This document shows, in pieces, positions 1 through 8,989 of a DNA stretch of 64,000 nucleotides. Under the pieces are notes generated by a model. That model saw only the letters and a list, made by a program, of their open reading frames with translations, made no database searches and had not been told where the DNA came from. The position numbers and the translations under genes were made by a program. Position 1 is the stretch's first letter; every line of letters begins with the position of its first letter. This DNA comes from Gammaproteobacteria bacterium (GTDB taxonomy: Bacteria > Pseudomonadota > Gammaproteobacteria > Steroidobacterales > GCA-2729495). The DNA is taken from the NCBI GenBank assembly GCA_030426355.1, contig JAUHYQ010000002.1, positions 310,001 through 374,000 on the forward strand, given 5' to 3'.

Positions 1-28
1 GGAAGCAGGCCACGGTCTTTGGTGCCGT

Positions 29-58
29 TTGACCGCGTTGAGGCCCATTCTGTACTAT
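29..58 (+). promoter_or_regulatory. Candidate sigma-70 promoter of the envelope operon
   Basis: TTGACC at 29-34 and TACTAT at 53-58 are separated by 18 bases, a plausible -35/-10 pair about 90 bases before the first start codon. The call rests on sequence resemblance only. The rest of bases 1-148 shows no gene. Confidence 0.4.
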
Positions 59-148
59 CCCACTCTTAAGAAAGGCTCTCGCGAGCAGCCCTTTCGGGTG
101 CTGTGAGCACATAATTAGAAGCCTGAAATAACTCGGGGGATACGGGGG

Positions 149-1915
149 ATGTCGGAGGCCTCAAATTCGGCCGGCGACGCGGAACAGGTAAACGGGCTGG
201 CCCGCTTGCTGATCACCACGCTGATTGCCATTTTGCTGGGTGCCGGTGAGGAGATATTTGATCCTTTCGGTCTCGACTCGCAGAGTGACCGGCTCTCCGC
301 GAATATATTCAATGCCATTACGTCACCGTTCTATGGCAAAGCTTGGACAGAGACGCTTGATATTGCATCCGGCGATCGAACGGAAGCCAAAGAAGCCACA
401 GAATTTGCGAGTCGCTTCGGGCAATCAAATATCAGGGTAATCCTGATTGATGACTCTTATCTTGAGGCGACCAATAAACAGTGGCCGCTCAATCCGCGGG
501 ACTATCGACGTATATTACGCAAGCTTGTTGATGCGGGTTCAGCAGCCGTGTTTGTCGATATCTATTTTCGCCAGGATAACGAGCAGCGTCGTGCACAAAT
601 CTCGAGTCTGTTCCGCGACTCCACCTGTCTGGCTGCCGAGTCTGCGTGTTCGACCGTAGATGAAAACTGGAGTTGCGGTGCTGGCGACGGCGTGCAGCCG
701 TGCAAAAATCCCTCCTCTGCCGGCGGCACGAAGATTATTTTCGCCGGCACCCTGCAGGACCCGGTGCCGAGCATTGCGGGTCAGCAGCCGCCGGATACGG
801 CGCTTGCAGCCATGTTTAGCGATCAGAATATTTATCAATTGCAGGACACCGCGATCAACGGTGTTACCTACGATACGGCCGCGTGGGCTCTTTACAAAGC
901 CTGGTGCAAACGCTCGCCCGATTGCGACGCCGCCACGCTTGGCGACTTCCCGACCAATTCGATGTACCTGCATTGGGGCTATGCGCCCGGCAGCGTGATG
1001 ACCGATATCGAGGATTTTGGCGGGTCAGCCTGTCGGCCGCAGGCAGCGAGCCTGCCTGGTCGCTTCCTACAGAGCCTGCGTATCTTTGGGTGGAACCTTG
1101 TGCGGGGATTCAATGACGCACGTATTGCACCCTGCCCGTACCATACGCAAATCAAGTTACAGCTGTTCAATAATCTTTCGCAGGCTGAACTTAAGCAACT
1201 GTTTGGCGGCAAGGTTGTTTTGCTAGGTGCTTCGCTGCAGAATTTTCCGGACTACCAGTGGTCACCCATTCATGACTATATTCCGGGGGTTTTCTGGCAT
1301 GCGATGGCAACCGACAATCTTATGGAATTTGGTCAGCGGTATCGCAAGGATCCGGATGAGTTTGCAAGCAACAACTTCGAAGCTCTCGGTATTGCCTTCA
1401 TTCTGAGTTTGCATGCTTTTATTACCTGGATTATTCAGCGTAAGAGCTGGGTCAGTGACACTTCTCAACTAACCGACGCCGAGCGCGAGCAGCAGGAATG
1501 GTCGGAGATCAAGCTGGATCTCATGCACGGATTGCTAACGATTTCAGTGATCGCTGCCGTTGTGCTGTGGTTTACCGGCCTGCGCAACTGGTCGCCGGCA
1601 AACTGGATTGGTTTCGCGATGCTGATGTTGTTGATCGATTACAAGCCGGTGAGTTCGCTCGGCAAGTTTTGCTGGCGGATTTATCCGACGGCGCGACTCA
1701 GTAGTCGCATGTTCAGTTTCTGGGTATTTAAGGTGCTTGCCGGCTTCACGGTACTGCTGGCCATGATCCCGGCCTTTTTGTTGTTCATTGCGCCACATGC
1801 CCTGCTGCTGGGGCGTATCGTGGACGATGTGACCGGCAGCTATTTGTTCATGGCCATTTATGTGGTCATCATCGCAACATGTTTCACAGTCATAGTGAGG
1901 GAGACATCATCATGA
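149..1915 (+). CDS. CHASE2-domain membrane protein without an output domain
   Basis: A 588-residue membrane protein. The N-terminal half (after a possible signal anchor at about residues 20-35) resembles the extracytoplasmic CHASE2 sensory domain: an IRVILIDD strand, then WPLNPRDYRRIL, and later VVLLGAS. The C-terminal half carries several hydrophobic helices (about residues 415-435, 455-480, 485-505, 525-560, 570-588). CHASE2 proteins normally end in a kinase, cyclase or GGDEF domain. Here the chain stops after the membrane helices, so it can sense but has no visible catalytic output. The ATG follows a GGGGGAT ribosome-binding site. Its stop overlaps the next start (ATGA), so the two genes are translationally coupled. 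The ligand is unknown. Confidence 0.75.
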   Translation: MSEASNSAGDAEQVNGLARLLITTLIAILLGAGEEIFDPFGLDSQSDRLSANIFNAITSPFYGKAWTETLDIASGDRTEAKEATEFASRFGQSNIRVILIDDSYLEATNKQWPLNPRDYRRILRKLVDAGSAAVFVDIYFRQDNEQRRAQISSLFRDSTCLAAESACSTVDENWSCGAGDGVQPCKNPSSAGGTKIIFAGTLQDPVPSIAGQQPPDTALAAMFSDQNIYQLQDTAINGVTYDTAAWALYKAWCKRSPDCDAATLGDFPTNSMYLHWGYAPGSVMTDIEDFGGSACRPQAASLPGRFLQSLRIFGWNLVRGFNDARIAPCPYHTQIKLQLFNNLSQAELKQLFGGKVVLLGASLQNFPDYQWSPIHDYIPGVFWHAMATDNLMEFGQRYRKDPDEFASNNFEALGIAFILSLHAFITWIIQRKSWVSDTSQLTDAEREQQEWSEIKLDLMHGLLTISVIAAVVLWFTGLRNWSPANWIGFAMLMLLIDYKPVSSLGKFCWRIYPTARLSSRMFSFWVFKVLAGFTVLLAMIPAFLLFIAPHALLLGRIVDDVTGSYLFMAIYVVIIATCFTVIVRETSS

Positions 1916-2313
1916 GGAAGTTCATTCTGAGTATCGCTTTGCTGGCTGCTCCGGCGGTGTTTGCCGACACCGGCCGTTTTATTGTCGATATTACCGCCAA
2001 GCCGCTTTACGTTTATAACGCTGCGGGTGACGAGATCGGCACGCTTAAGCCAGCCGACGTAAAGAAAAATTTCACGGCTATTCCGGGCAGCGACAGTTCC
2101 GGACTCGCTATTGTAGAGGAGAATTCCGACGAGGGTTTGTTGCAAGTCAACCTGAACGAATACCCCGAACCGGTCTGGCTTGAAACGATGTCGGTCAAGA
2201 TCTGGCCGAGTGCACGCCTTAAGTGCCCTGAAGCGACAACCGGTCGCGCGGAGGTTGAGCAGGCAGGCATGACCATAGGTTTTGGCGACCGTTGCGAACC
2301 TGAATCAGAGTAA
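1912..2313 (+). CDS. Small exported protein of unknown function
   Basis: A 133-residue protein with a clear Sec signal peptide (MRKFILSIALLAAPAVFA, cleavage before DTGRF). The mature part is about 115 residues and contains two cysteines near the C-terminus (LKCPE, DRCEP) that could form a disulfide. No family is recognised. The start at 1912 is chosen over an in-frame upstream one because it begins the signal peptide and overlaps the preceding stop codon by four bases. It sits between a CHASE2-like membrane protein and an M48 protease, which suggests a shared periplasmic role. Confidence 0.7.
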   Translation: MRKFILSIALLAAPAVFADTGRFIVDITAKPLYVYNAAGDEIGTLKPADVKKNFTAIPGSDSSGLAIVEENSDEGLLQVNLNEYPEPVWLETMSVKIWPSARLKCPEATTGRAEVEQAGMTIGFGDRCEPESE

Positions 2314-2357
2314 TGGCATCTGGTTGGCGCCGTTTGCGCGCCATCGGGAGTACAACA

Positions 2358-4016
2358 ATGAATAAGAAACTCTCATTAGTTCTTCTGGGCGCATTGCTCG
2401 TGACGCAGGTGCAGGCTAAAGGGCTTTACATCAAAGATAAAGCTGTTCAGAAGAGTGTCTATTACACGGGCACGACGGGTGCCGCGAAGCTTGCGCCGGT
2501 CAAGAGCCGGGAGTGGATTCAGCGTTATCAGGGGGACATGGCCGACCTCGCGATCCGGGATTACGGCTTTGTGATCGAGCATGATGAACTGAACAGCCTT
2601 ATCTATGGCATTGCCAACCGGCTGCTCGAACACTGGCCGGGCACCGTTCCGCCGGTGGCGCTGTTTGTGCAAGGTGATGGTTCGCCGCTGTTGTACGGAG
2701 CTGCGACCACGTACTCCAAGGAAATATTTATCCGTTATGGCGTATTGCTGCATGCCTCATCGGAAGATGAGCTTGCGGCAGTAATCGCGCATGAGCTCGC
2801 GCATGTGCTCCTCGAACATGGCAAAGCACTCGACTATAAGAAGAGTATGAATTCGATGCTGGCGCTGGCCGAGGATGCCAGTCAGCTTTATGCGACCGCT
2901 GATGCGCTGCGCATGGACAGCGAGACGCGAAAAATTTCACTTGATCCGTCCATTGAGAAAAACCTGAAGCGAACGGCAGAGCAAAAGGTTGTCGCGGATC
3001 AGCTCTACAGCAGTGTGCACGCGACGATCTACAGTCGCGGCAATGAACAGGATGCTGACAAACTTGCTCTCGATTTGCTAATCGCTGCGGGTTACGCGCC
3101 GCTTGGGCTGAAGACCAGTCTCGAGCGGATGGCGGCATCGCACGATCTGTCGACCGAGGTCTCGTCATTCTTCGAGACCAGCAGTAAGCAGTTCCTGCTC
3201 GATTCCACAGCCGCGATTCAGCAATACACCGATGAAAATGGTATTCAAAGCGATCAGCTGAAAGACTTCATGAGTCAATCCAAGGAATCGCTCAAGGATT
3301 CAGTCGTGGCGTTTGGCAAGAACGCACTGGTGAAATTCACGGCCAAGTCGCATCCGGTTCCGGAGAAGCGCGTACAAAAGATGACGAATTATCTGTACGA
3401 CGAATATCCGCGAAAGGTAAGGAGCCGTAAGCCGGATGAAATGTCGGCTGATGCATTCCGCGCCGGTGCTATCGGCAAACTCATCGCGGACTATAGCGAG
3501 GCGAATCAGGCTATTGAGCTTGTCGGTATCGGTGATTTGCCGGCCGCACAGGAGCAACTGTCGGCGGCATTGACCGTGGCCACGAACGCTGAACCTTATC
3601 CCGCTTATGCGGCGTTTATGGTGGGACGTGCCACGAACGATGTGGCAGGCGCGCTGAAGCCGGTAAAGAGTGTCAATCCTGACGGGCTGATTCCCGTGTT
3701 TGCCGGCGTTGAGATAGCGGATGTGCTGGCCCGCAGTGGTGAGATGACTCGGCTCGACAACCTGGTCACGCGTCATGAATCCGTGTACGGGCCGATCAAC
3801 GATTACCTGCCGGCCAAAATCAGCCTCGCAAAAGCGGCGGATGATGCCGCGCGGGTACAGCAGCTGGCATTGGAGTGCTACGGTGCTGCGCGTGCCGACA
3901 GCCCGCTCGCCAATCGTTGTGCCGAAGTGTCAGGTGTTGAACGACCCGAAAAGGCGGCGGGGAACGCGGCGGGGAACCCGCTAAGCGGTGTGACCAATAT
4001 GTTTAAGCCTAAGTAG
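2358..4016 (+). CDS. Periplasmic M48-family zinc metalloprotease
   Basis: A 552-residue exported peptidase. The signal peptide is MNKKLSLVLLGALLVTQVQA. The catalytic motif VIAHELAHVLLEHG has its first zinc-binding histidine at about residue 145, and the third ligand is probably the Glu in RGNEQDADKLA near residue 230, which is the M48 arrangement. The long helical C-terminal half resembles BepA/YfgC-like proteins that maintain outer-membrane protein quality, but there is no clear TPR signature, so the exact role is open. The start at 2358 is preferred over 2313 because it opens the signal peptide and has a CGGGAG ribosome-binding site. It is the third gene of the operon. Confidence 0.85.
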   Translation: MNKKLSLVLLGALLVTQVQAKGLYIKDKAVQKSVYYTGTTGAAKLAPVKSREWIQRYQGDMADLAIRDYGFVIEHDELNSLIYGIANRLLEHWPGTVPPVALFVQGDGSPLLYGAATTYSKEIFIRYGVLLHASSEDELAAVIAHELAHVLLEHGKALDYKKSMNSMLALAEDASQLYATADALRMDSETRKISLDPSIEKNLKRTAEQKVVADQLYSSVHATIYSRGNEQDADKLALDLLIAAGYAPLGLKTSLERMAASHDLSTEVSSFFETSSKQFLLDSTAAIQQYTDENGIQSDQLKDFMSQSKESLKDSVVAFGKNALVKFTAKSHPVPEKRVQKMTNYLYDEYPRKVRSRKPDEMSADAFRAGAIGKLIADYSEANQAIELVGIGDLPAAQEQLSAALTVATNAEPYPAYAAFMVGRATNDVAGALKPVKSVNPDGLIPVFAGVEIADVLARSGEMTRLDNLVTRHESVYGPINDYLPAKISLAKAADDAARVQQLALECYGAARADSPLANRCAEVSGVERPEKAAGNAAGNPLSGVTNMFKPK

Positions 4017-4022
4017 CTGCCC

Positions 4023-4724
4023 ATGGCCTGGCAAGACGTATTAAACAAGCCGGAAACATCCGGTGGCCGCATTTTTGCGCTGTTTATACAAGCGTTGATC
4101 GTGTTGTCGCTCGTCGCGTTTTCGGTTGAGACGTTGCCGGACATTGCGTCGTCAACCCGACGCTGGCTGCGTTATTTCGAGGTTGCAACTGTCGCCATCT
4201 TTACGGTTGAGTATCTGTTGCGGATTCTTGCGGCTGAGCGGCCGATGCGCTTTATTTTCAGCTTTTTCGGATTTATCGATCTGGCAGCCATATTGCCGTT
4301 CTACTTCGCAACGGGCCTCGATTTGCGTGCCATACGCGGCTTTCGTCTGTTGCGCCTGTTTCGTATTTTTAAACTCGTACGCTACAGCGAGGCCGTCGCA
4401 CGCTATCATCGTGCGTTTGTTTTGAGTCGTGAAGAGCTCGTGTTGTTCGGCAGCGCATCAGCCATTATTGTGTTCATTGCTGCAGTGGGCATCTACTACT
4501 TTGAAAATCCGGTTCAGCCGGACGTGTTTTCGTCCGTGTTCAGCAGCCTGTGGTGGGCAGTGGTAACACTTACAACAGTTGGTTATGGCGACATGGTGCC
4601 GCAGACGCTAGGCGGACGGCTGTTTACCCTGGTGATTCTGATTGTGGGTATTGGTCTCGTGGCAGTGCCGACAGCGGTGCTTTCAGGCGCTTTGGCGAAA
4701 GCGCGCGACGAGGAAAGTCTGTGA
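4023..4724 (+). CDS. Voltage-gated-like potassium channel
   Basis: A 233-residue channel subunit with the six-helix plan of bacterial Kv-type channels. S1-S3 lie in roughly residues 15-105. An S4-like helix follows with basic residues every third position (RAIRGFRLLRLFRIFKLVR). The pore helix and selectivity filter are TTVGYGDMVP at about residues 182-191, then S6. There is no C-terminal regulatory domain. It forms tetramers in the inner membrane in this family. It follows the M48 gene by six bases and precedes a Kef-type antiporter, making a potassium-handling pair. Confidence 0.9.
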   Translation: MAWQDVLNKPETSGGRIFALFIQALIVLSLVAFSVETLPDIASSTRRWLRYFEVATVAIFTVEYLLRILAAERPMRFIFSFFGFIDLAAILPFYFATGLDLRAIRGFRLLRLFRIFKLVRYSEAVARYHRAFVLSREELVLFGSASAIIVFIAAVGIYYFENPVQPDVFSSVFSSLWWAVVTLTTVGYGDMVPQTLGGRLFTLVILIVGIGLVAVPTAVLSGALAKARDEESL

Positions 4725-4785
4725 CCCATGCTCAAAGAGCTGTTACCAGCTCTGCTTGTTGTTTTGATCCGCTGCCGAGGGTGTC

Positions 4786-6375
4786 ATGGATTCAGTCTGG
4801 CTACTGATTGCGCTGGCTTTCGGGCTGGTTGCGCAGCAACTGCGTTTGCCGCCGCTGGTGGGCTTTTTGCTCGCTGGCTTCGTGCTTAACGCGTTCGGTG
4901 AGGAGGGCGGTGAACTGCTCGAGTTGGCCAGTCGGTACGGTGTGTACCTGCTGTTGTTCACTATCGGCCTCAAGCTGCGGCTAAAAGATTTATTAGAGCC
5001 CGCAATCGGCGGCGGCGCGCTGTCGCACATGGCCATCATTGTGGCATTGCTTACCGGTAGCTTTTTGCTGCTGGGCGCAGCCGGCCTGGCATTTTTTGCC
5101 GGTGACAGCTGGCTGAGCGCAGCAATTGCCGCTTTTGCCCTCAGTTTTAGCAGTACCGTATTTGCAGTCAAAATCTTCGAAGAGCGCGGGGAGACGCGAA
5201 CCCGGCACGCCGTGATTGCGATTGGTATTCTGATCGTGCAGGACATCCTCGCGGTCGTATTCTTATTGTTCGCGGCACAGCAGATGCCGACACTCTGGGC
5301 CTTACTGCTGCTCGCTTTGCCGTTGGCGCGACCCCTTGTGAATCCAATACTCAAGCTCGCCGGCCATGGCGAAGTGCTGGTGCTTTTCGGTCTGGCTATG
5401 GCGGCGTTGGGCGCTGAGCTGTTTGGCGCGGTCGGGGTTAAGCCGGATATCGGCGTGCTGGTGTTCGGCTTGCTGCTCGCCGGACATGAGAAATCTGTCG
5501 AGCTGTCGAAAGCTCTGCTGGGTTTCAAGGATTTCTTTTTGCTGGGGTTTTTCCTGTCAATAGGATTTATTGGTCTGCCTGATTGGCAGGACGTGGCACT
5601 CATGACCGCGCTGGTCGTAGTTCTGCTACCCGTCAAGACACTGCTTTTTTTCTGGTTACTCACGCGATTCAATATTGGCGCCCGCACGTCCATGCTGGCA
5701 GCGATAAGCCTGGGGTGTTTCAGCGAATTTGGTCTGATTGTGGCCAACGAAGGTTATCGGCTGAATCTGCTCAGCGGTGACTGGCTGGTGTTGCTTGCGG
5801 TTTCCACGGCAGTGAGTTTTGCGCTGGCATCCGTCGTGAATGCACGCGCGCACGAATTGTATGAGCGTTTTGAAAAGGTATTGTGCGGCTTTGAGACCAA
5901 ACGCTTCCGCGACAACGCCGTTCCACCGGAGTTTGGTGACGCGGAGGTGCTGATTGCGGGCATGGGCCGTGTTGGTCGCGGCGCATATCGGACGATGCGC
6001 GACAGTTACCGGATGAAGGTTTGCGGCATTGATACCGACGCGAACAAGCGCGAAATCTTAAAGGGGATGGGTTTCGATGTGCTGCGCGGTGACGCGGAAG
6101 ACGTCGATTTCTGGCGGCAGGTTATCGATTCAAGGGTACGACTCGTGCTGCTGGCCCTGCCGACTCATCAGGACATGCTCAAGGCCACCCGATTGTTGCG
6201 AAAATACGGATTCAACGGCCGGATCGGCGCCGTCAGTCGTTACGAAGATGATCGGGTAGAGTTAGAACAAGCCGGCGTTGACGCCGCCTACAATTACTAT
6301 CAGGAGGTCGGTACCGGTTTCGCCGATCATATGCAGCGCGAAATCCGGGACGAAGAGCCTGCTGCTATGTCGTGA
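4786..6375 (+). CDS. Kef-type K+/H+ antiporter (CPA2) with TrkA-N domain
   Basis: A 529-residue monovalent cation:proton antiporter of the CPA2 family. About twelve hydrophobic helices fill residues 1-365. A cytoplasmic Rossmann TrkA-N/RCK domain follows from about residue 387 with the nucleotide-binding motif GMGRVGRGAYR. KefB/KefC-like proteins extrude K+ and are gated through this domain. The protein is shorter than KefC (about 620 residues) and no KefF/KefG partner is next to it, so ligand gating cannot be predicted. It lies downstream of the K+ channel in the same direction. Confidence 0.88.
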   Translation: MDSVWLLIALAFGLVAQQLRLPPLVGFLLAGFVLNAFGEEGGELLELASRYGVYLLLFTIGLKLRLKDLLEPAIGGGALSHMAIIVALLTGSFLLLGAAGLAFFAGDSWLSAAIAAFALSFSSTVFAVKIFEERGETRTRHAVIAIGILIVQDILAVVFLLFAAQQMPTLWALLLLALPLARPLVNPILKLAGHGEVLVLFGLAMAALGAELFGAVGVKPDIGVLVFGLLLAGHEKSVELSKALLGFKDFFLLGFFLSIGFIGLPDWQDVALMTALVVVLLPVKTLLFFWLLTRFNIGARTSMLAAISLGCFSEFGLIVANEGYRLNLLSGDWLVLLAVSTAVSFALASVVNARAHELYERFEKVLCGFETKRFRDNAVPPEFGDAEVLIAGMGRVGRGAYRTMRDSYRMKVCGIDTDANKREILKGMGFDVLRGDAEDVDFWRQVIDSRVRLVLLALPTHQDMLKATRLLRKYGFNGRIGAVSRYEDDRVELEQAGVDAAYNYYQEVGTGFADHMQREIRDEEPAAMS

Positions 6376-6408
6376 TCGGTCTCGGTACTGGTCAGTATGA
6401 CTGACTGT

Positions 6409-6978
6409 CTAGTAAATGTGATCGCGCGCCTGGTCTGCACTGTGGTTTCCGCTCACCACCGCATCCATCTCTGCGACGATCAGCTGCAACTTTTCGGCGC
6501 TGAGTTCGCCTGGCCAGAAGGTAAGAATTTCGCCATCGGGTAAAACGAATACCGTGAACGGCAGAGCAATGAAATCCTCGGCGAAAGATTCAGCAATGAT
6601 CGAGGCTTCATATTCGCCATACAGGTTCGGGTAGGTGATGCCGGTCTGCGAGATGAATCGTTTGACATCAATCAGGTTGTCCATAGCAACGCCAATTACC
6701 TGGAGGCTGCCGTCGCTGCGCTGATCCTGCAATTGCTGTAGCAAAGGCATCTCGTGCCGGCATGGCGGGCACCACGTGGCCCAGAAGTTGATGACCAATG
6801 ATTTGCCTGACCACTCCATGATCGATCTTGGCTTGTTATCAAGATCAGGCAGGCTAAAGTCGAACAGGTATTCAGCCGTCGCGGGTGATTCGGGCCTGTT
6901 CTGCTGGTAGGACTGCCAGCCCCACCATCCGGCCAGCCCACAGCTCAGTAAGATCACAAGTAGGAGTAATGTACGCAT
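6409..6978 (-). CDS. TlpA/ResA-like thioredoxin-fold protein
   Basis: A 189-residue membrane-anchored thioredoxin-like protein. An N-terminal hydrophobic anchor (residues 2-20) is followed by a redoxin domain with the motif WATWCPPCRHEM (cysteines 70 and 73). The family reduces periplasmic disulfides, for example in cytochrome c maturation or as a general redox partner. It ends convergently about 33 bases from the antiporter stop and is divergent from the following lipoprotein. No cytochrome genes are nearby, so its partner is unknown. Confidence 0.88.
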   Translation of the reverse strand: MRTLLLLVILLSCGLAGWWGWQSYQQNRPESPATAEYLFDFSLPDLDNKPRSIMEWSGKSLVINFWATWCPPCRHEMPLLQQLQDQRSDGSLQVIGVAMDNLIDVKRFISQTGITYPNLYGEYEASIIAESFAEDFIALPFTVFVLPDGEILTFWPGELSAEKLQLIVAEMDAVVSGNHSADQARDHIY

Positions 6979-7058
6979 TATTAAGAACTACTCGCCGGTG
7001 TGTGCGGCTAAGATACATAGACGCGCGTAATATTGTCCATCATTAGGAGTTTATTGAA

Positions 7059-8327
7059 TTGAATCAACCCAAATTAATAACAGGCTTGATTTATGTGGGC
7101 GTTATTGCCGTGTTGCTCAGCGCTTGCAGTTCTGAGCAGGGAACGACTGCTGCGACCACGTTTACCGGGCTGACTTCACCGACCGCACCCGGCAGTCTCG
7201 GGCCGCATCTTGCGGTAACAACGGATGATACGGTCGTGATGAGCTGGCTGGAACCTGCCGACAACAGTGGCTACGCCCTCAGGTATTCGCTTTTGCAGGC
7301 TGATGAATGGTCTGCACCGACGACCGTTGCAACCGGTGACGACTGGTTCGTGAACGCTTCTGATTTTCCGTCAGTTGTGCCGATCTCTGCACAACAGTGG
7401 GCTGCGCATTGGTTGGTAAAGCGCCCGGGCGGCAACTATGCATATGACGTTGCTCTGGCGATCTCGGCTGACGGTGGTAAGAGCTGGACGGCGCCGATCA
7501 CGCCCCACACGGACAATACGGCTACGGAGCACGGCTTTGTTACATTGTTTCCCTGGTTGGATGCCCTCGGAGCTGTCTGGCTCGACGGGCGGTACATGAC
7601 TCCGGATGCTGGTGATGTATCGGATTCGGACGGTCAGGGTGATGGACACGGGGATGGCAATGACAAGGGTGCCATGACCCTGCGATTCGCCCGGCTCGGG
7701 TACGACGGTAAGGCGCTGGACGACGGCGAGATTGACAATCTTGTGTGTGATTGCTGTCAGACGGATGTTGCGATGACAGCCGAAGGCCCTGTCGTTGTCT
7801 ACAGGGATCGAACCGTCGATGAAATCAGGGACATTTCAGTTGCCCGCTATGTAAACGGCGGTTGGACCGCGCCGGTCACGGTGTCCGATGATCAATGGCG
7901 CATTCCCGCATGCCCCGTTAACGGTCCGACAATTACGGCGAACGGCGAGAACGTGGTCGTCGCGTGGTACGGCGCCCCCAATCGGGAATCTCGTATCAAG
8001 CTCGCCTGGTCGCGTGATAGCGGCCAGACATTTACCACGCCGGTTGTGATTGATGACAGCAGTGTAAGAGGGCGCGTGGATGTGGCGCTGCTGTCCGACG
8101 GTTCAGCCGCTATTAGCTGGGTTGCCAAGACCGACGGCGACAACGGTCAATTGCGCATGCGCACGGTGACGAGCGCTGGTGACATGGGCTCGATCGAGGT
8201 CGTCACCGAAGGCACCTACTCGCGCAGCGCAGGGTTTCCACAAATGGTCAGAGCGGGCAATCGCCTGGTGTTTGCATGGCCGGAGCACGGTGAAACCCGG
8301 CAAGTGAAAACCGCTTTCAGACAATAG
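7059..8327 (+). CDS. Sialidase-fold (BNR-repeat) lipoprotein
   Basis: A 422-residue lipoprotein with a lipobox ending LLSAC at about residue 23. At least two BNR/Asp-box-like segments (SADGGKSWTAP, SRDSGQTFTTP) indicate a sialidase-type beta-propeller. No sialic-acid arginine triad could be confirmed by eye, so enzymatic activity is not claimed. Two oddities: an Asp/Gly-rich loop (SDSDGQGDGHGDGND) that could bind calcium, and a CDCC cysteine cluster. Translation appears to start at TTG 7059, nine bases after an AGGAG ribosome-binding site; no better ATG exists before the lipobox. Its stop overlaps the next start. Confidence 0.75.
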   Translation: MNQPKLITGLIYVGVIAVLLSACSSEQGTTAATTFTGLTSPTAPGSLGPHLAVTTDDTVVMSWLEPADNSGYALRYSLLQADEWSAPTTVATGDDWFVNASDFPSVVPISAQQWAAHWLVKRPGGNYAYDVALAISADGGKSWTAPITPHTDNTATEHGFVTLFPWLDALGAVWLDGRYMTPDAGDVSDSDGQGDGHGDGNDKGAMTLRFARLGYDGKALDDGEIDNLVCDCCQTDVAMTAEGPVVVYRDRTVDEIRDISVARYVNGGWTAPVTVSDDQWRIPACPVNGPTITANGENVVVAWYGAPNRESRIKLAWSRDSGQTFTTPVVIDDSSVRGRVDVALLSDGSAAISWVAKTDGDNGQLRMRTVTSAGDMGSIEVVTEGTYSRSAGFPQMVRAGNRLVFAWPEHGETRQVKTAFRQ

Positions 8328-8989
8328 TGTCTTTAATGTTCTTATTGGTTGCGCACATTGCCGTACTTGGCTATTGGCTCGGTTCCGAGTTTGTCATTAA
8401 TTCCACGTATCGCTTTGTTTGCTACCGTGTTGATCTGGACCTTAAGGCCCGTTCGCGATTGATGGAACACGTTATGGATGTCGACCAGCATGTGCGTTAC
8501 GCGCTGGTGCTGCAAACCTGCCTCGGAATCGCACTGGCGGCATTATTCGGTTATGTGCCCGGTGCGAATGCTACGGCTATCGGGGTTGGAATTGCAGGGT
8601 TGCTCTGGCTGGGTTACGTCGAGTTGGTCCACCAACTACGCCATCACAGGTGCGGGAAGTTACTGGCGCAAGTCGATCGCGCAATGCGCTATGTACTAAT
8701 CGTCGTGCTGCTAATTTTGGCAGTTGGGGGGTTCTCCGCGGCATTGTCTATTCCTGACTGGTTGCGCTGGAAACTGGCTTTGTTTGCGGGGGTCATGTTG
8801 TGCGGTGTCGCCATCCGATTCGCATTGATGGCGCATTTTTCGACATGGGCAAAGATGCAAAAGGACGGCGCAACGGCGGAACACAATGCGGTTATTCAAC
8901 GAACTTATGTGCGTGCCACCGGCATCTTGCTGTTGTTGTGGTTATTCATCGCTGGCATTGTTGTATTGAGTATCATTAAGCCCCTATGA
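8327..8989 (+). CDS. Multi-pass membrane protein of unknown function
   Basis: A 220-residue integral membrane protein with about five or six hydrophobic helices (near residues 3-20, 60-80, 83-100, 122-142, 148-168, 198-216). I do not recognise a family with confidence. It starts at GTG 8327 inside the stop of the lipoprotein gene, or at ATG 8336. Its stop overlaps the FAD oxidase start (ATGA). This tight coupling on both sides suggests a lipoprotein, membrane protein and oxidase acting together, possibly with the membrane protein as electron acceptor; that role is inference. Confidence 0.65.
   Translation: MSLMFLLVAHIAVLGYWLGSEFVINSTYRFVCYRVDLDLKARSRLMEHVMDVDQHVRYALVLQTCLGIALAALFGYVPGANATAIGVGIAGLLWLGYVELVHQLRHHRCGKLLAQVDRAMRYVLIVVLLILAVGGFSAALSIPDWLRWKLALFAGVMLCGVAIRFALMAHFSTWAKMQKDGATAEHNAVIQRTYVRATGILLLLWLFIAGIVVLSIIKPL

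Noticed and set aside
4743-5747. A 334-codon reverse-strand frame
   Set aside because: It lies antisense to the Kef-type antiporter, is Ser/Lys/Pro-rich low complexity, and shows no domain.
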